From positions 1-8,688 of the forward strand of contig WRCR01000142.1 in assembly GCA_009783865.1 (NCBI GenBank): a stretch of 8,688 nt of DNA, in the 5' to 3' direction. How positions within the stretch are numbered: position 1 is the stretch's first letter; each line of letters starts with the position of its first letter. The notes below the pieces were generated by a model. The model saw nothing but the letters and a program-made list of their open reading frames with translations. It was not told the DNA's origin and searched no databases. The stretch is from Planctomycetaceae bacterium (GTDB taxonomy: Bacteria; Planctomycetota; Planctomycetia; Pirellulales; Thermoguttaceae). Positions 1-6,365 of this stretch are shown in pieces. The translations under genes were made by a program, and so were the position numbers.

Positions 1-906
1 AAAATCGCGGCTACACCCTTTATCTATGAGCCATCTGTTTCTCGTATTTATCGGATGGGCGGTGTTTGCGAAACATTGCGACCCCCAGTTTTGCCACGCG
101 CTTAGTGCCCCGATGCATTCTCCAAAAAGGAAAGTGTTGGACAGACCGTCGGTAATTGCGTCAAACGAGGCAGCCCAGCCACAAACTCCGATAACTCCCC
201 GCACAATTTTGACGTTATTGCCGGCACCGGTATAAGCGTTTTCATAACTCTCTCCGCTGTTTGTTCCCCAACCTAAACCGGTCATATTGCGATAGTCGCC
301 GATGTTCGCTGCATAATCACATTGGGAAAGCGACCAGTTGTCATTGACTTGAATACCGCCGCTCATGCTCCAGCCGTCTTCTCCGACAATTTCTTTTGCC
401 ATCGGGTTAGTCGGACATAAAAACCCCGGATAAATGGTTCTTATAACTTTGTAGTTGCACTGAACGCTGGTGTCTTTCATCATTTGGTCATGATTGGTTC
501 CGTTCCACGCCCCCGGTCGGTCGTAGGGAACTTTCTTCCAATCAATCATTTCGTACATTGATGTTCCTTCTATGTAGGGAAGCAGGCGCGGTGCCCAGTT
601 CCACCCCGCGTTGCCTCTTCCGCTTGCGCCAAACGTTGCGGTAGCAGAACCGTCAGAGTAGGGAATTGCCCCACGCACGTCGTGGTAGTTGTGGACAGCA
701 AGGGAAATTTGTTTCAAGTGGTTGTTGCACTGCATTCGCCTTGCTGCCTCGCGGGCGGCTTGAACAGCAGGCAAAAGCAAAGCGATTAGAACGCCGATAA
801 TGGCGATGACTACGAGGAGTTCAACGAGCGTGAACGCTAATCGATTAAACGACAATTGTAATTCTCCCCCCCTCGAATTACCTAATACTACATTCTGACT
901 TTTCAT
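1..906 (-). CDS. DUF1559 prepilin-like protein with type IV pilin N-terminal methylation motif (3' end outside window)
   Basis: The reverse strand is open from an ATG at 904-906 to the window edge (302 codons, no stop). Residues 1-24 form a leader, followed by a type IV prepilin motif: AFTLVELLVVIAIIGVLIAL begins at residue 24, with processing expected between Ala24 and Phe25 and the conserved Glu at +5 (Glu29). Next comes the planctomycete signature LLPAVQAAREAARRMQCNN and then LKQI with a conserved HNYHD segment, which marks the DUF1559 family (also called SBP_bac_10). Such proteins occur in dozens of paralogues per planctomycete genome. They are anchored in the membrane by the pilin-like helix and have a beta-rich periplasmic domain of unknown function. 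The C-terminal H-X9-DG motif expected in the family would lie beyond the edge. A Shine-Dalgarno-like TGAGGG sits 7-8 nt before the ATG. The family call is firm; the cellular role is unknown. Confidence 0.93.
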   Translation of the reverse strand, partial: MKSQNVVLGNSRGGELQLSFNRLAFTLVELLVVIAIIGVLIALLLPAVQAAREAARRMQCNNHLKQISLAVHNYHDVRGAIPYSDGSATATFGASGRGNAGWNWAPRLLPYIEGTSMYEMIDWKKVPYDRPGAWNGTNHDQMMKDTSVQCNYKVIRTIYPGFLCPTNPMAKEIVGEDGWSMSGGIQVNDNWSLSQCDYAANIGDYRNMTGLGWGTNSGESYENAYTGAGNNVKIVRGVIGVCGWAASFDAITDGLSNTFLFGECIGALSAWQNWGSQCFANTAHPINTRNRWLIDKGCSRDF

Positions 907-976
907 ATCGATACCCTCAATTACTGGAAAAAATTGACAAACAATTACCCCTGCCAAACAACGGTATTGCACTTCT

Positions 977-1004
977 ATCGTAATTCTTTTCTCGGAAATT
1001 TCAA
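977..1004 (-). promoter_or_regulatory. candidate sigma-70 promoter for the DUF1559 gene
   Basis: On the reverse strand TTGAAA (999-1004) is followed after 16 bp by TACGAT (977-982). This would give a leader of about 65 nt before the ATG at 906. The match is moderate and rests on motif inspection only. Confidence 0.3.
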
Positions 1005-1066
1005 GCGAATTTATAAAATGAATAGTCCGGGTAAATGCAGTTTTGAATTTTCGCCGATTGCCCCTA

Positions 1067-1094
1067 TTGTTTTTCCCGTCCCGCTTGGTATATT
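1067..1094 (+). promoter_or_regulatory. candidate sigma-70 promoter for the sugar isomerase gene
   Basis: TTGTTT (1067-1072), a 16-bp spacer and TATATT (1089-1094) form a plausible -35/-10 pair. Transcription would begin near 1101, inside the TCACAATTGTGA palindrome, leaving a leader of about 65 nt before the start codon at 1166. Confidence 0.4.
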
Positions 1095-1096
1095 TA

Positions 1097-1108
1097 TCAC
1101 AATTGTGA
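1097..1108. promoter_or_regulatory. operator-like 12-bp perfect palindrome
   Basis: TCACAATTGTGA is perfectly symmetric and lies just downstream of the candidate -10 box TATATT, over the predicted transcription start. A dimeric repressor bound there would block initiation. A 12-bp palindrome is expected by chance about once in 4 kb, so the position carries more weight than the symmetry. Confidence 0.35.
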
Positions 1109-1165
1109 AAACAATTTGGAATAAACAAACAGAAATAACAAACACTTTACTTTTGGAGAAATCAC

Positions 1166-2008
1166 ATGTCATCCTGGAACGTTGGTGTATTTGCCAGTAT
1201 CGATGCCGGTCTCGGTGTACAACTCGAAGTAGTCCGCGATTTGGGCATCAAAACCATTCAACTTCATACGCCGTCCAAAACAAGCCGGACAGCGAAACAC
1301 GCCGAAGAATTCAACGCTAAATTGAGTGCTTACGGAATTACGATTTCCACCGTATTTCTCGGCTTTGAAGGCGAAAGTTATGAGTCCATCAAAATCACCT
1401 CCGAAACTGTCGGTTTCGTTCCCAAGGCAACACGGGCATCCCGGCTCGCCGAAGCGTTTCAGATTGCCGACTTTGCTAAACTGCTGAACGTTGACGCAAT
1501 CGGTTCACACATCGGCTTTGTTCCTCACGACAAAACAAGTGCCGACTATACCGATGTCGTTTCGACTATTCGGCAACTTTGCGAACATCTGAAACAAAAC
1601 GGACAAACTTTGCATCTGGAAACCGGTCAGGAAGAAGTTACCGCTCTCCGCGATTTCATCGGCGATGTCGGTACGGGCAACTTGTTTGTCAACTTCGACC
1701 CCGCTAATCTCATATTGTACGGTATTGGCAACCCGATTGGTGCGCTGAAAACTATCGGACAATGGGTTCGCGGTGTTCATTGCAAAGATGCCGTTGCGAC
1801 AACCGGTGTCCCCGGTGTCGATTGGGGAGCCGAAGTGCCTTTTGGAAAAGGACAAGTCGATGCCGAACTGTTCCTGCAAACGCTGAAAGAAGTCGGATAT
1901 ACCGGACCGCTCACGATTGAACGGGAAATTCCGGAAGACCCGCTGCGGCAAAAGGAAGAAATCGGACAGGCGATAGAACTGATTAATGGTATCATTTCAA
2001 AACTTTAG
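1166..2008 (+). CDS. sugar phosphate isomerase/epimerase (xylose isomerase-like TIM barrel)
   Basis: This 280-residue protein has the length and motifs of the AP-endonuclease-2/xylose-isomerase-like TIM-barrel superfamily. These metal-dependent enzymes interconvert ketoses or inositol-like substrates in the cytoplasm. Likely metal ligands lie at the expected barrel-strand ends: Glu152 in HLETGQE, Asp178 in VNFDPAN, His205 in GVHCKD and Glu252 in LTIEREI. The segment DWGAEVPFGKGQVD (219-232) matches the loop 'G.G.vd...f...L...gY.G.l.iE' usual near the C-terminus. GGAG lies about 7 nt before the ATG. The next gene starts 11 nt after this stop, so the two are probably co-transcribed. The substrate cannot be read from the sequence, and no sugar kinase, dehydrogenase or transporter lies alongside to suggest one. 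Confidence 0.9.
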   Translation: MSSWNVGVFASIDAGLGVQLEVVRDLGIKTIQLHTPSKTSRTAKHAEEFNAKLSAYGITISTVFLGFEGESYESIKITSETVGFVPKATRASRLAEAFQIADFAKLLNVDAIGSHIGFVPHDKTSADYTDVVSTIRQLCEHLKQNGQTLHLETGQEEVTALRDFIGDVGTGNLFVNFDPANLILYGIGNPIGALKTIGQWVRGVHCKDAVATTGVPGVDWGAEVPFGKGQVDAELFLQTLKEVGYTGPLTIEREIPEDPLRQKEEIGQAIELINGIISKL

Positions 2009-2019
2009 AGGAGTTTTTA

Positions 2020-2325
2020 ATGCCTTTATTGAAAATAACTGAACCGCACACGCTCGGTAAAGAGGAGGCGGTTCACCGGTTGCGGCAAAAAGAAATCGAA
2101 ATAAAAGAAAAGAATACTTACTTAGTTTCCGATTTATCAGAAACGTGGACAACCCCTTATTCGATGGACTTTGCTTTCAAAATATACGGTTTTTCACCTA
2201 CCGGCAGTGTTTGTGTCGAAGACGACAAAGTCACAATCTCGGTTGACTTACCGCTTGCGGCAATGTTCATACAAGGAATGCTTGAAAATGAAATTCGTAA
2301 AGAATTGGCAAAAGTATTGGCATAA
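2020..2325 (+). CDS. PHA_gran_rgn-family (polyhydroxyalkanoic acid system-like) small protein
   Basis: This 101-residue soluble protein resembles the 'polyhydroxyalkanoic acid system family' (PHA_gran_rgn, PF09650). Its features are an N-terminal beta strand followed by PHTLGKEEA (residues 9-17), a charged helix (KEIEIKEKN), a central strand pair with alternating hydrophobics (FAFKIYGFSPTGSVCVEDDKV), and an amphipathic C-terminal helix (GMLENEIRKELAKVLA). The PHTLG opening and the C-terminal E-I-x-x-E-L pattern are the strongest signs. Family members have been linked to PHA granules in proteobacteria, but most planctomycete copies occur without PHA synthesis genes, and none are visible here. 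A strong GAGGAG lies 6-7 nt before the ATG. The gene sits 11 nt downstream of the TIM-barrel gene and probably shares its transcript. The family call is good; the function is uncertain. Confidence 0.75.
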   Translation: MPLLKITEPHTLGKEEAVHRLRQKEIEIKEKNTYLVSDLSETWTTPYSMDFAFKIYGFSPTGSVCVEDDKVTISVDLPLAAMFIQGMLENEIRKELAKVLA

Positions 2326-2345
2326 AGAAAACTTTATGGTACAAT
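2317..2345 (+). promoter_or_regulatory. sigma-70 promoter for the CheY-like gene
   Basis: TTGGCA (2317-2322), a 17-bp spacer and TACAAT (2340-2345), preceded by TG at 2337-2338 (extended -10), form the best promoter match in the window. The -35 box overlaps the last codons of the preceding gene. The start would be near 2352, giving a leader of about 97 nt that contains the parS-like palindrome. Confidence 0.55.
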
Positions 2346-2383
2346 ACTGAAGTATAAATACAGAAAAATGAGAAAAATGAAAG

Positions 2384-2402
2384 CCGTTTCACGTGAAAAC
2401 GG
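2384..2402. promoter_or_regulatory. parS-like (ParB/Spo0J) palindrome
   Basis: GTTTCACGTGAAA at 2386-2398 equals 13 consecutive positions of the bacterial chromosomal parS consensus TGTTTCACGTGAAACA. The deviations are at the outer positions: C for T on the left and AC for CA on the right, so 13 of 16 match. The surrounding CCGTTT/AAACGG extends the symmetry to 2384-2402 with one bulged A. No T-run follows, which argues against an intrinsic terminator. Whether ParB binds is inference; no parA or parB gene is in the window. Confidence 0.45.
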
Positions 2403-2448
2403 TGTCCGCATATTGACAGAATACTGACAGACAACGAAAGGTTTTGAT

Positions 2449-2808
2449 ATGGCTCGCGTTCTTGTTGCAGATGACTCCAGCACGATGCGTAAAATTATTC
2501 TTCGTTCCCTTCAGGCAGTCGGAGTGAAAGATATAACAGAAGCATCGGACGGTGCCGAGGCGGTCGCACTGTTCGCACCGGGGAAGTTTGACATGGTGCT
2601 GACCGACTGGAATATGCCCGCAATGACCGGTTTAGAAGTTTTGAAGGCAATCCGCGCTCAAGATGAGGAAATTCCTGTGATAATGGTAACTACTGAAGCG
2701 GAAAAAGCCCGTGTCCTTGAAGCAATTCAGGCGGGTGTGTCGGATTACCTCGTTAAACCCTTCACAGCGGATATGCTGCGGGAAAAGCTTGAAAAGCATG
2801 GATTATAA
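2449..2808 (+). CDS. CheY-like single-domain response regulator
   Basis: This 119-residue protein is a complete stand-alone receiver domain with no output domain. Asp8-Asp9 form the acidic pocket, Asp53 in LTDWNMP is the phosphoacceptor, Thr81 in MVTTEAEK is the switch Ser/Thr, Tyr100 is the switch aromatic and Lys103 in LVKPF is the invariant lysine. The DWNMP and VTTEAEK motifs are typical of chemotaxis CheY, which when phosphorylated by CheA binds the flagellar motor switch. No cheA, cheW or mcp gene is adjacent, so the kinase partner is unknown and a non-chemotactic phosphorelay role is possible. An AAAGG ribosome site lies 7 nt before the ATG. A good promoter and a parS-like palindrome lie upstream. 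The flgM and yjfB-like genes about 4 kb away make a motility role reasonable. Confidence 0.92.
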   Translation: MARVLVADDSSTMRKIILRSLQAVGVKDITEASDGAEAVALFAPGKFDMVLTDWNMPAMTGLEVLKAIRAQDEEIPVIMVTTEAEKARVLEAIQAGVSDYLVKPFTADMLREKLEKHGL

Positions 2809-2866
2809 CGGTTATACCAGTTATGCTGCCTATCCTTTCGTTTTCAGGGTATTTCCGCCTAAAAAA

Positions 2867-2894
2867 TTGGACTCTAACGCTGAAAAAATATGAT
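2867..2894 (+). promoter_or_regulatory. candidate sigma-70 promoter for the DUF1598 gene
   Basis: TTGGAC (2867-2872), a 16-bp spacer and TATGAT (2889-2894) form a good -35/-10 pair. Initiation would be near 2901, with a leader of about 83 nt. This makes the DUF1598 gene an independent transcription unit from the receiver gene that ends at 2808. Confidence 0.4.
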
Positions 2895-2983
2895 ATTTAA
2901 TGAGGGTTGTTGTATGCACCGGGTATCAGCAGCCCGAATTGAATCCAGTTTATAGCGTCCCGTGAACCAACGGAGATAAAACG

Positions 2984-4426
2984 ATGCGTATCAGAAACAT
3001 TTTCGTCGTCCTTTCAGCGGTATTGTTCATCGGTATTCTCATGATGCCGGTGTTCTCCGTTTATGCTCAGACCAACAACAGAAACAGCAGCAGCAGCGGC
3101 AATAACAACAATAACAATAACAATAATAACGGCGGCAGCACCTACGCCGGTGTGCGGGTTTCACCGCAGCAGGTTTTGGAACGCGACATCGCCTTTGACT
3201 ACGGGCGCATTGACGCGGCAAGAATAAATGCTTCGAGAACGATGTACGCACAAGGACTTTCGGCAAATGTCAAAGCCCAAAGTCCGCTGCGTTATGTTTC
3301 GCTCAATCGCCTCGAAAAAGCGATTATCGAAAACAACAACGTTGTCACCGAAGAGATGCAATGCCTCGCCGGTTTACAGAGAATTCAATATGTTTTATAC
3401 CTGCCGGAAACGAAGGACATTGTCATTGCGGGTCCCGCCGAGGGCTGGTTTCCCGGTTATGAAGGAGCATTTGTCGGACTTTCCAATGGTCGCCCGGTTT
3501 GCGAATTGCAGGACTTAGTCGTTGCTCTTCGAAGTTATCCCGCAGGCAAAGCAGGCGCGCCGGTTGTCGGGTGTTCAATCGACCCGACGCAGGAAGGAAA
3601 CGTCCGTTTGCAGGAATTTATCCGCGCCTTCGGTCATTACGGCGGACCGGAACGCTATCCGCAGTTTATCGCCGGTCTGAGAAATGCACTTGGTATGCAG
3701 ACGGTTAGAGTTGACGGCATTCCTGCTAATACCCATGCTGCTCTTGTGATGGTTTCGGCGGACTACCGTATGAAACGCATCGGTATTGGTATTGAAGAAC
3801 CGCCGGTTCCGATTGTTTCGTTCATTTCCAAAGCGAAGCCGGGTGCGAAAAATGCTCTTTACCGCTGGTATTTTGTGCCGGACTATCAAGCGATAACCAT
3901 GTCGGAAGATAAAAACGGAATCGAATTGTCCGGCGCAGGCGTAAAACTTGTTGCGGAAGACGAAATCGTTTCTGCTGCCGGTGAACGCAGTGCGAAAACC
4001 GGTAAAGTTGATGCCGCCAGCAAAGCGTTTGCAACTAGTTTCACGAAAGAATATCCTAGGTTAGCCCGCAAATCGCTGGTTTTCGCTCAACTCCGCAACT
4101 TTGTCGATATGCTTGTTGCCGCTGCTTACATTCAACAGCAGAATTTCTACGGCGAAGCGGCGTGGACTATGGAATTTCTCGGCAATGAATCGAAGTATGC
4201 CGTTCAGACGTACACTGCACCGTCATCGGTTGAACCAGTAGTCGGTATGGCAGTTCGCGGCAGTACTCTTATGGCACCCATAGGCGGCGGTGTTGAAATC
4301 GAACCGGCGGTTGCCTTAAAAGCGGAAAACGTGAAGAAGGAAGAGAACGCTGCTGTTTCCGCGATTCAAAACAAGACGGCGGCGCAGATTTCCGCGCTTA
4401 AAGCCAACCAATGGTGGTGGGACTAA
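2984..4426 (+). CDS. secreted DUF1598-domain protein with Asn-rich linker
   Basis: This 480-residue protein begins with a Sec signal peptide: basic MRIRN, a hydrophobic core at about 6-25, and likely cleavage after Ala28 in VYA-QT. A Ser/Asn-rich linker follows at 30-51, with ten consecutive Asn at 40-49. The conserved part resembles planctomycete DUF1598 proteins: RYVSLNRLEKAI (103-114), EEMQCLAGLQRIQYVLYLPE (123-142), DIVIAGPAEGW (145-155), GRPVCELQDLVVALR (169-183), GCSIDPTQEG (196-205), and later YRWYFVPDYQAITMSEDKNG (293-312) with GVKLVAEDE (319-327). The C-terminus ends in an unusual WWWD. DUF1598 has no known function and is nearly confined to planctomycetes. The product should be exported to the periplasm or paryphoplasm. 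GGAG lies about 9 nt before the ATG. The gene converges on the acetyltransferase gene with a 33-nt gap. Confidence 0.85.
   Translation: MRIRNIFVVLSAVLFIGILMMPVFSVYAQTNNRNSSSSGNNNNNNNNNNGGSTYAGVRVSPQQVLERDIAFDYGRIDAARINASRTMYAQGLSANVKAQSPLRYVSLNRLEKAIIENNNVVTEEMQCLAGLQRIQYVLYLPETKDIVIAGPAEGWFPGYEGAFVGLSNGRPVCELQDLVVALRSYPAGKAGAPVVGCSIDPTQEGNVRLQEFIRAFGHYGGPERYPQFIAGLRNALGMQTVRVDGIPANTHAALVMVSADYRMKRIGIGIEEPPVPIVSFISKAKPGAKNALYRWYFVPDYQAITMSEDKNGIELSGAGVKLVAEDEIVSAAGERSAKTGKVDAASKAFATSFTKEYPRLARKSLVFAQLRNFVDMLVAAAYIQQQNFYGEAAWTMEFLGNESKYAVQTYTAPSSVEPVVGMAVRGSTLMAPIGGGVEIEPAVALKAENVKKEENAAVSAIQNKTAAQISALKANQWWWD
3086..3130 (+). repeat. in-frame trinucleotide repeats coding for Ser and Asn runs
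   Basis: AGC triplets (3086-3097, coding Ser) are followed by ten AAT/AAC triplets at 3101-3130 coding Asn40-Asn49. The Asn codons alternate irregularly between AAT and AAC, which is less prone to slippage than a pure repeat. The tract lies in the linker between signal peptide and mature domain, so length changes in multiples of three would be tolerated. Confidence 0.8.
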
Positions 4427-4459
4427 GCGGGCTGGGCTAAACTCGGTGAACGATTAAAA

Positions 4460-5296
4460 TCAAACTGCTGCGCGTTGCGTCCAGCCGCAGCGGACATCGT
4501 AAATCCAATCCGGCGACCAGTAATGATAAATCGTAACTTCGGCGACAATCTCATAACCGGTCTTTTCGCAAGTCAAAATACTTCTCTTGTTGTTCTTCTG
4601 GGCTATGAAAGAAACCGTTGGAATGTCGAGCGAACTGCACCAGAAATCGCAGGCCTCAAACATCTGCTCTGTAATACCTACTCCGTGAAAATTGCTGTCA
4701 ACAGCCAATATCCCGATACGTCCTTCATATTCCGGCGAATCAGACCTTTGATTTGCGGATAAAATCTTGCGGATAATTACCAAGCCGATGTGGTCGCCGT
4801 CTTGCTTCCAAGTCCAAATACTGTCGGCAAGTTCACCGGAAACAGAACGGTTAATCCACGTTACAAGCAGCCGCTCGTAATGCGGTGAAAGTTCAGGGTC
4901 GCGCTTGATGCGGATTAACGACTCCGATTGTACCGCCAAGCGTTCCAACTGCTTGGAACACAGCCCCGAAGTATAAACCTTAATATGCGGGTCAAGCGGA
5001 ACATTATGCGACACCGGCTTCTTCAATAGATAATGCCGGTCGCAGCATACACACGGAACATCAGCCGTTTGCAGCGTATCTGCGCCGTTTCCCTGAAAGA
5101 TTACCTCAATCAGACGGTACTTCTTCTTCGCTTCACGCAGTACTTCGTCCAATTTCGATTCGGAAAAGCCGACCGGCAATTCGATTCTGCCGACAGGAAA
5201 ACCGAAAAACTGAGATTCCCAATTTACGCGACAAACTGATTTTTCCATTTCAATCTTGATACCCAAATTAAATTTCGGAATGTTCAGAAACTTCAC
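4460..5296 (-). CDS. GNAT-family N-acetyltransferase (WecD/RffC-like)
   Basis: The C-terminal half of this 278-residue protein carries the GNAT fold. GRIGILAVDSNFHGVGITEQM (192-212) is motif A with the acetyl-CoA pyrophosphate loop, although the usual (R/Q)GxGIG reads HGVGIT. AQKNNKRSI (232-240) and EKTGYEI (244-250) form motif B, and YHYW (257-260) closes the domain. The N-terminal WESQFFGFPVGRI (26-38) resembles the opening of dTDP-fucosamine acetyltransferases and relatives that acetylate amino sugars. The acceptor is not determinable. The GTG at 5294-5296 gives the longest frame, but an in-frame ATG at 5246-5248 (Met17) aligns better with the family start. A -10-like TAAAAT lies just before the GTG, which also favours Met17. 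Neither start has a clear Shine-Dalgarno site. Confidence 0.8.
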   Translation of the reverse strand: MKFLNIPKFNLGIKIEMEKSVCRVNWESQFFGFPVGRIELPVGFSESKLDEVLREAKKKYRLIEVIFQGNGADTLQTADVPCVCCDRHYLLKKPVSHNVPLDPHIKVYTSGLCSKQLERLAVQSESLIRIKRDPELSPHYERLLVTWINRSVSGELADSIWTWKQDGDHIGLVIIRKILSANQRSDSPEYEGRIGILAVDSNFHGVGITEQMFEACDFWCSSLDIPTVSFIAQKNNKRSILTCEKTGYEIVAEVTIYHYWSPDWIYDVRCGWTQRAAV

Positions 5297-5388
5297 TCTG
5301 ACATTTTACCACAAAAAATTGGAAAGTGTTCAGGAATTGGTTGGAAAGGTTAGAAACTTTTACATACTCCCGTTCCCGCGGTGAAATT

Positions 5389-6255
5389 TCAACGATTAAC
5401 CCAGTTGCCGTTCCTTATCGGTTCCATATGGTCAACACTGCAATTATAGACGTATACCCATGCTGGTTCTGTCTTGCCGGATGCAAGTTCAACCGGAACG
5501 ATTCTTCGGCAAAACAACGAATTAGAACTGTCAAAACCGGAAAACCCTTCGATTGCGTCCAATCGTTTTATCGCTTCCTCGACTTTTCTGACTCGAATGA
5601 TTTCACCGGCAATGCATCTATTCGTCTCGGGGGTGTCGATAACAGCACCGGGATATGAACCGCAGTCGTAAAGCGTCCCGGGTATTGTTCCGCTCTCCTC
5701 CTCTGACAATATGTCAAACTCCTCCATAACATGATACCGGCACTCACCGTTACGAAGCGTTCCGTAACAGAAAAATGAATTGAGCGGCGGCACCGGTTCG
5801 TTCTTTGCGGCAGCATGTAATTGTTCAGTTGACATTCCAAAGTTGCGCAAGCCCTCAGCGACAATTTTGACGTATTCGGAATGCGGTTCAACGTATTCTG
5901 CTTGTTCAACTGCCTTGTAGGTGAAGACAGATACAGGTTTTCCGGTCGGTGTGAAGACAACACGTTCTTCTCTCTTATAGCATGACGGCGCGCCTTCTTT
6001 GCTGTCGAGCGCATTCAATGCGTCCTCGTTTTTGATGCGGTAAATTTGACCTTCGACAAATCTATTGGGTGCAGAAACGATATCCAGCACACCGCCTTTT
6101 CTTCCAACTGATTTACGTGTGAAAGCAAGACGAGCGTTGAGCAGATATGCAATACCATATTTCTGAAACGCATCGCTGAAGCGAAGTCCGGTGCGGGTTT
6201 CCCAGTCCTCTTCGTTAAGGTTAGAACCGTAAGCAAAGTAAAATTCTGTTTTCAT
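5389..6255 (-). CDS. tandem gamma-glutamylcyclotransferase (GGCT/AIG2-like) two-domain protein
   Basis: This 288-residue protein contains two GGCT-like domains in tandem. Domain 1 (about 4-150) starts with FYFAYGSNL, the substrate-binding loop at 9-13, and has its candidate catalytic Glu at 87 in LDSKEG, followed by YKREERV. Domain 2 (about 159-288) starts with FFCYGTLRNG (loop at 164-167) and has Glu236 in LDAIEGF, then CRRIVPVEL and AWVYVYN; its PGTLYDCGSYPGAV segment is typical of AIG2/GGACT types. Such enzymes release 5-oxoproline from gamma-glutamyl peptides or amines. Single-domain proteins of 110-190 residues are usual, so this is a fusion with both glutamates kept. No strong Shine-Dalgarno site precedes the ATG at 6253-6255. 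The gene lies upstream of the acetyltransferase gene with a 92-nt gap and may be read with it. Confidence 0.88.
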   Translation of the reverse strand: MKTEFYFAYGSNLNEEDWETRTGLRFSDAFQKYGIAYLLNARLAFTRKSVGRKGGVLDIVSAPNRFVEGQIYRIKNEDALNALDSKEGAPSCYKREERVVFTPTGKPVSVFTYKAVEQAEYVEPHSEYVKIVAEGLRNFGMSTEQLHAAAKNEPVPPLNSFFCYGTLRNGECRYHVMEEFDILSEEESGTIPGTLYDCGSYPGAVIDTPETNRCIAGEIIRVRKVEEAIKRLDAIEGFSGFDSSNSLFCRRIVPVELASGKTEPAWVYVYNCSVDHMEPIRNGNWVNR

Positions 6256-6282
6256 TTGATAAATTGTTCTAATTGGAGAATC

Positions 6283-6327
6283 TTTGCGTTCCTAGCGTCA
6301 TTTAATTCAAACGCAAGAAAAACGCAA
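6283..6327. repeat. three copies of an AAACGCAA-type octamer upstream of the GGCT gene
   Basis: AAACGCAA occurs at 6309-6316 and 6320-6327, 11 bp apart start to start, and the near-complement TTTGCGTT lies at 6283-6290. Spacing of about one helical turn between direct copies plus one inverted copy is typical of a regulator binding region. It lies 28-72 nt upstream of the GGCT start codon at 6255. Function is inferred. Confidence 0.3.
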
Positions 6328-6365
6328 AACCCAGCCAAGATTTTGATATTGTTTTCTATTCTCGA

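Noticed and set aside
934..1320. 128-codon plus-strand frame overlapping the start of the sugar isomerase gene
   Set aside because: It crosses the promoter region and the first 150 bases of the TIM-barrel gene in another frame, has no ribosome site, and resembles no protein family.
1505..1951. 148-codon reverse frame inside the sugar isomerase gene
   Set aside because: It lies entirely within a well-supported gene on the opposite strand and has no ribosome site or recognisable motif.
2384..2402. Reading the parS-like palindrome as a terminator of the upstream two-gene unit
   Set aside because: No T-run follows on either strand, and the core matches parS far better than a random stem would.
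2413..2418. TTGACA as the -35 box of the CheY-like gene
   Set aside because: No -10-like hexamer lies 16-18 bp downstream, where the ribosome site already begins; the TTGGCA/TACAAT pair further upstream is better.
2805..2835. Possible intrinsic terminator after the CheY-like gene
   Set aside because: The potential stem around ATAACGGT/ACCAGTTAT is short, interrupted by an unpaired base, and not followed by an uninterrupted T-run.
3101..3130. AAT/AAC run as a CRISPR or mobile-element repeat
   Set aside because: It is an in-frame codon repeat giving ten asparagines in a secreted protein linker, with no spacers or flanking duplications.
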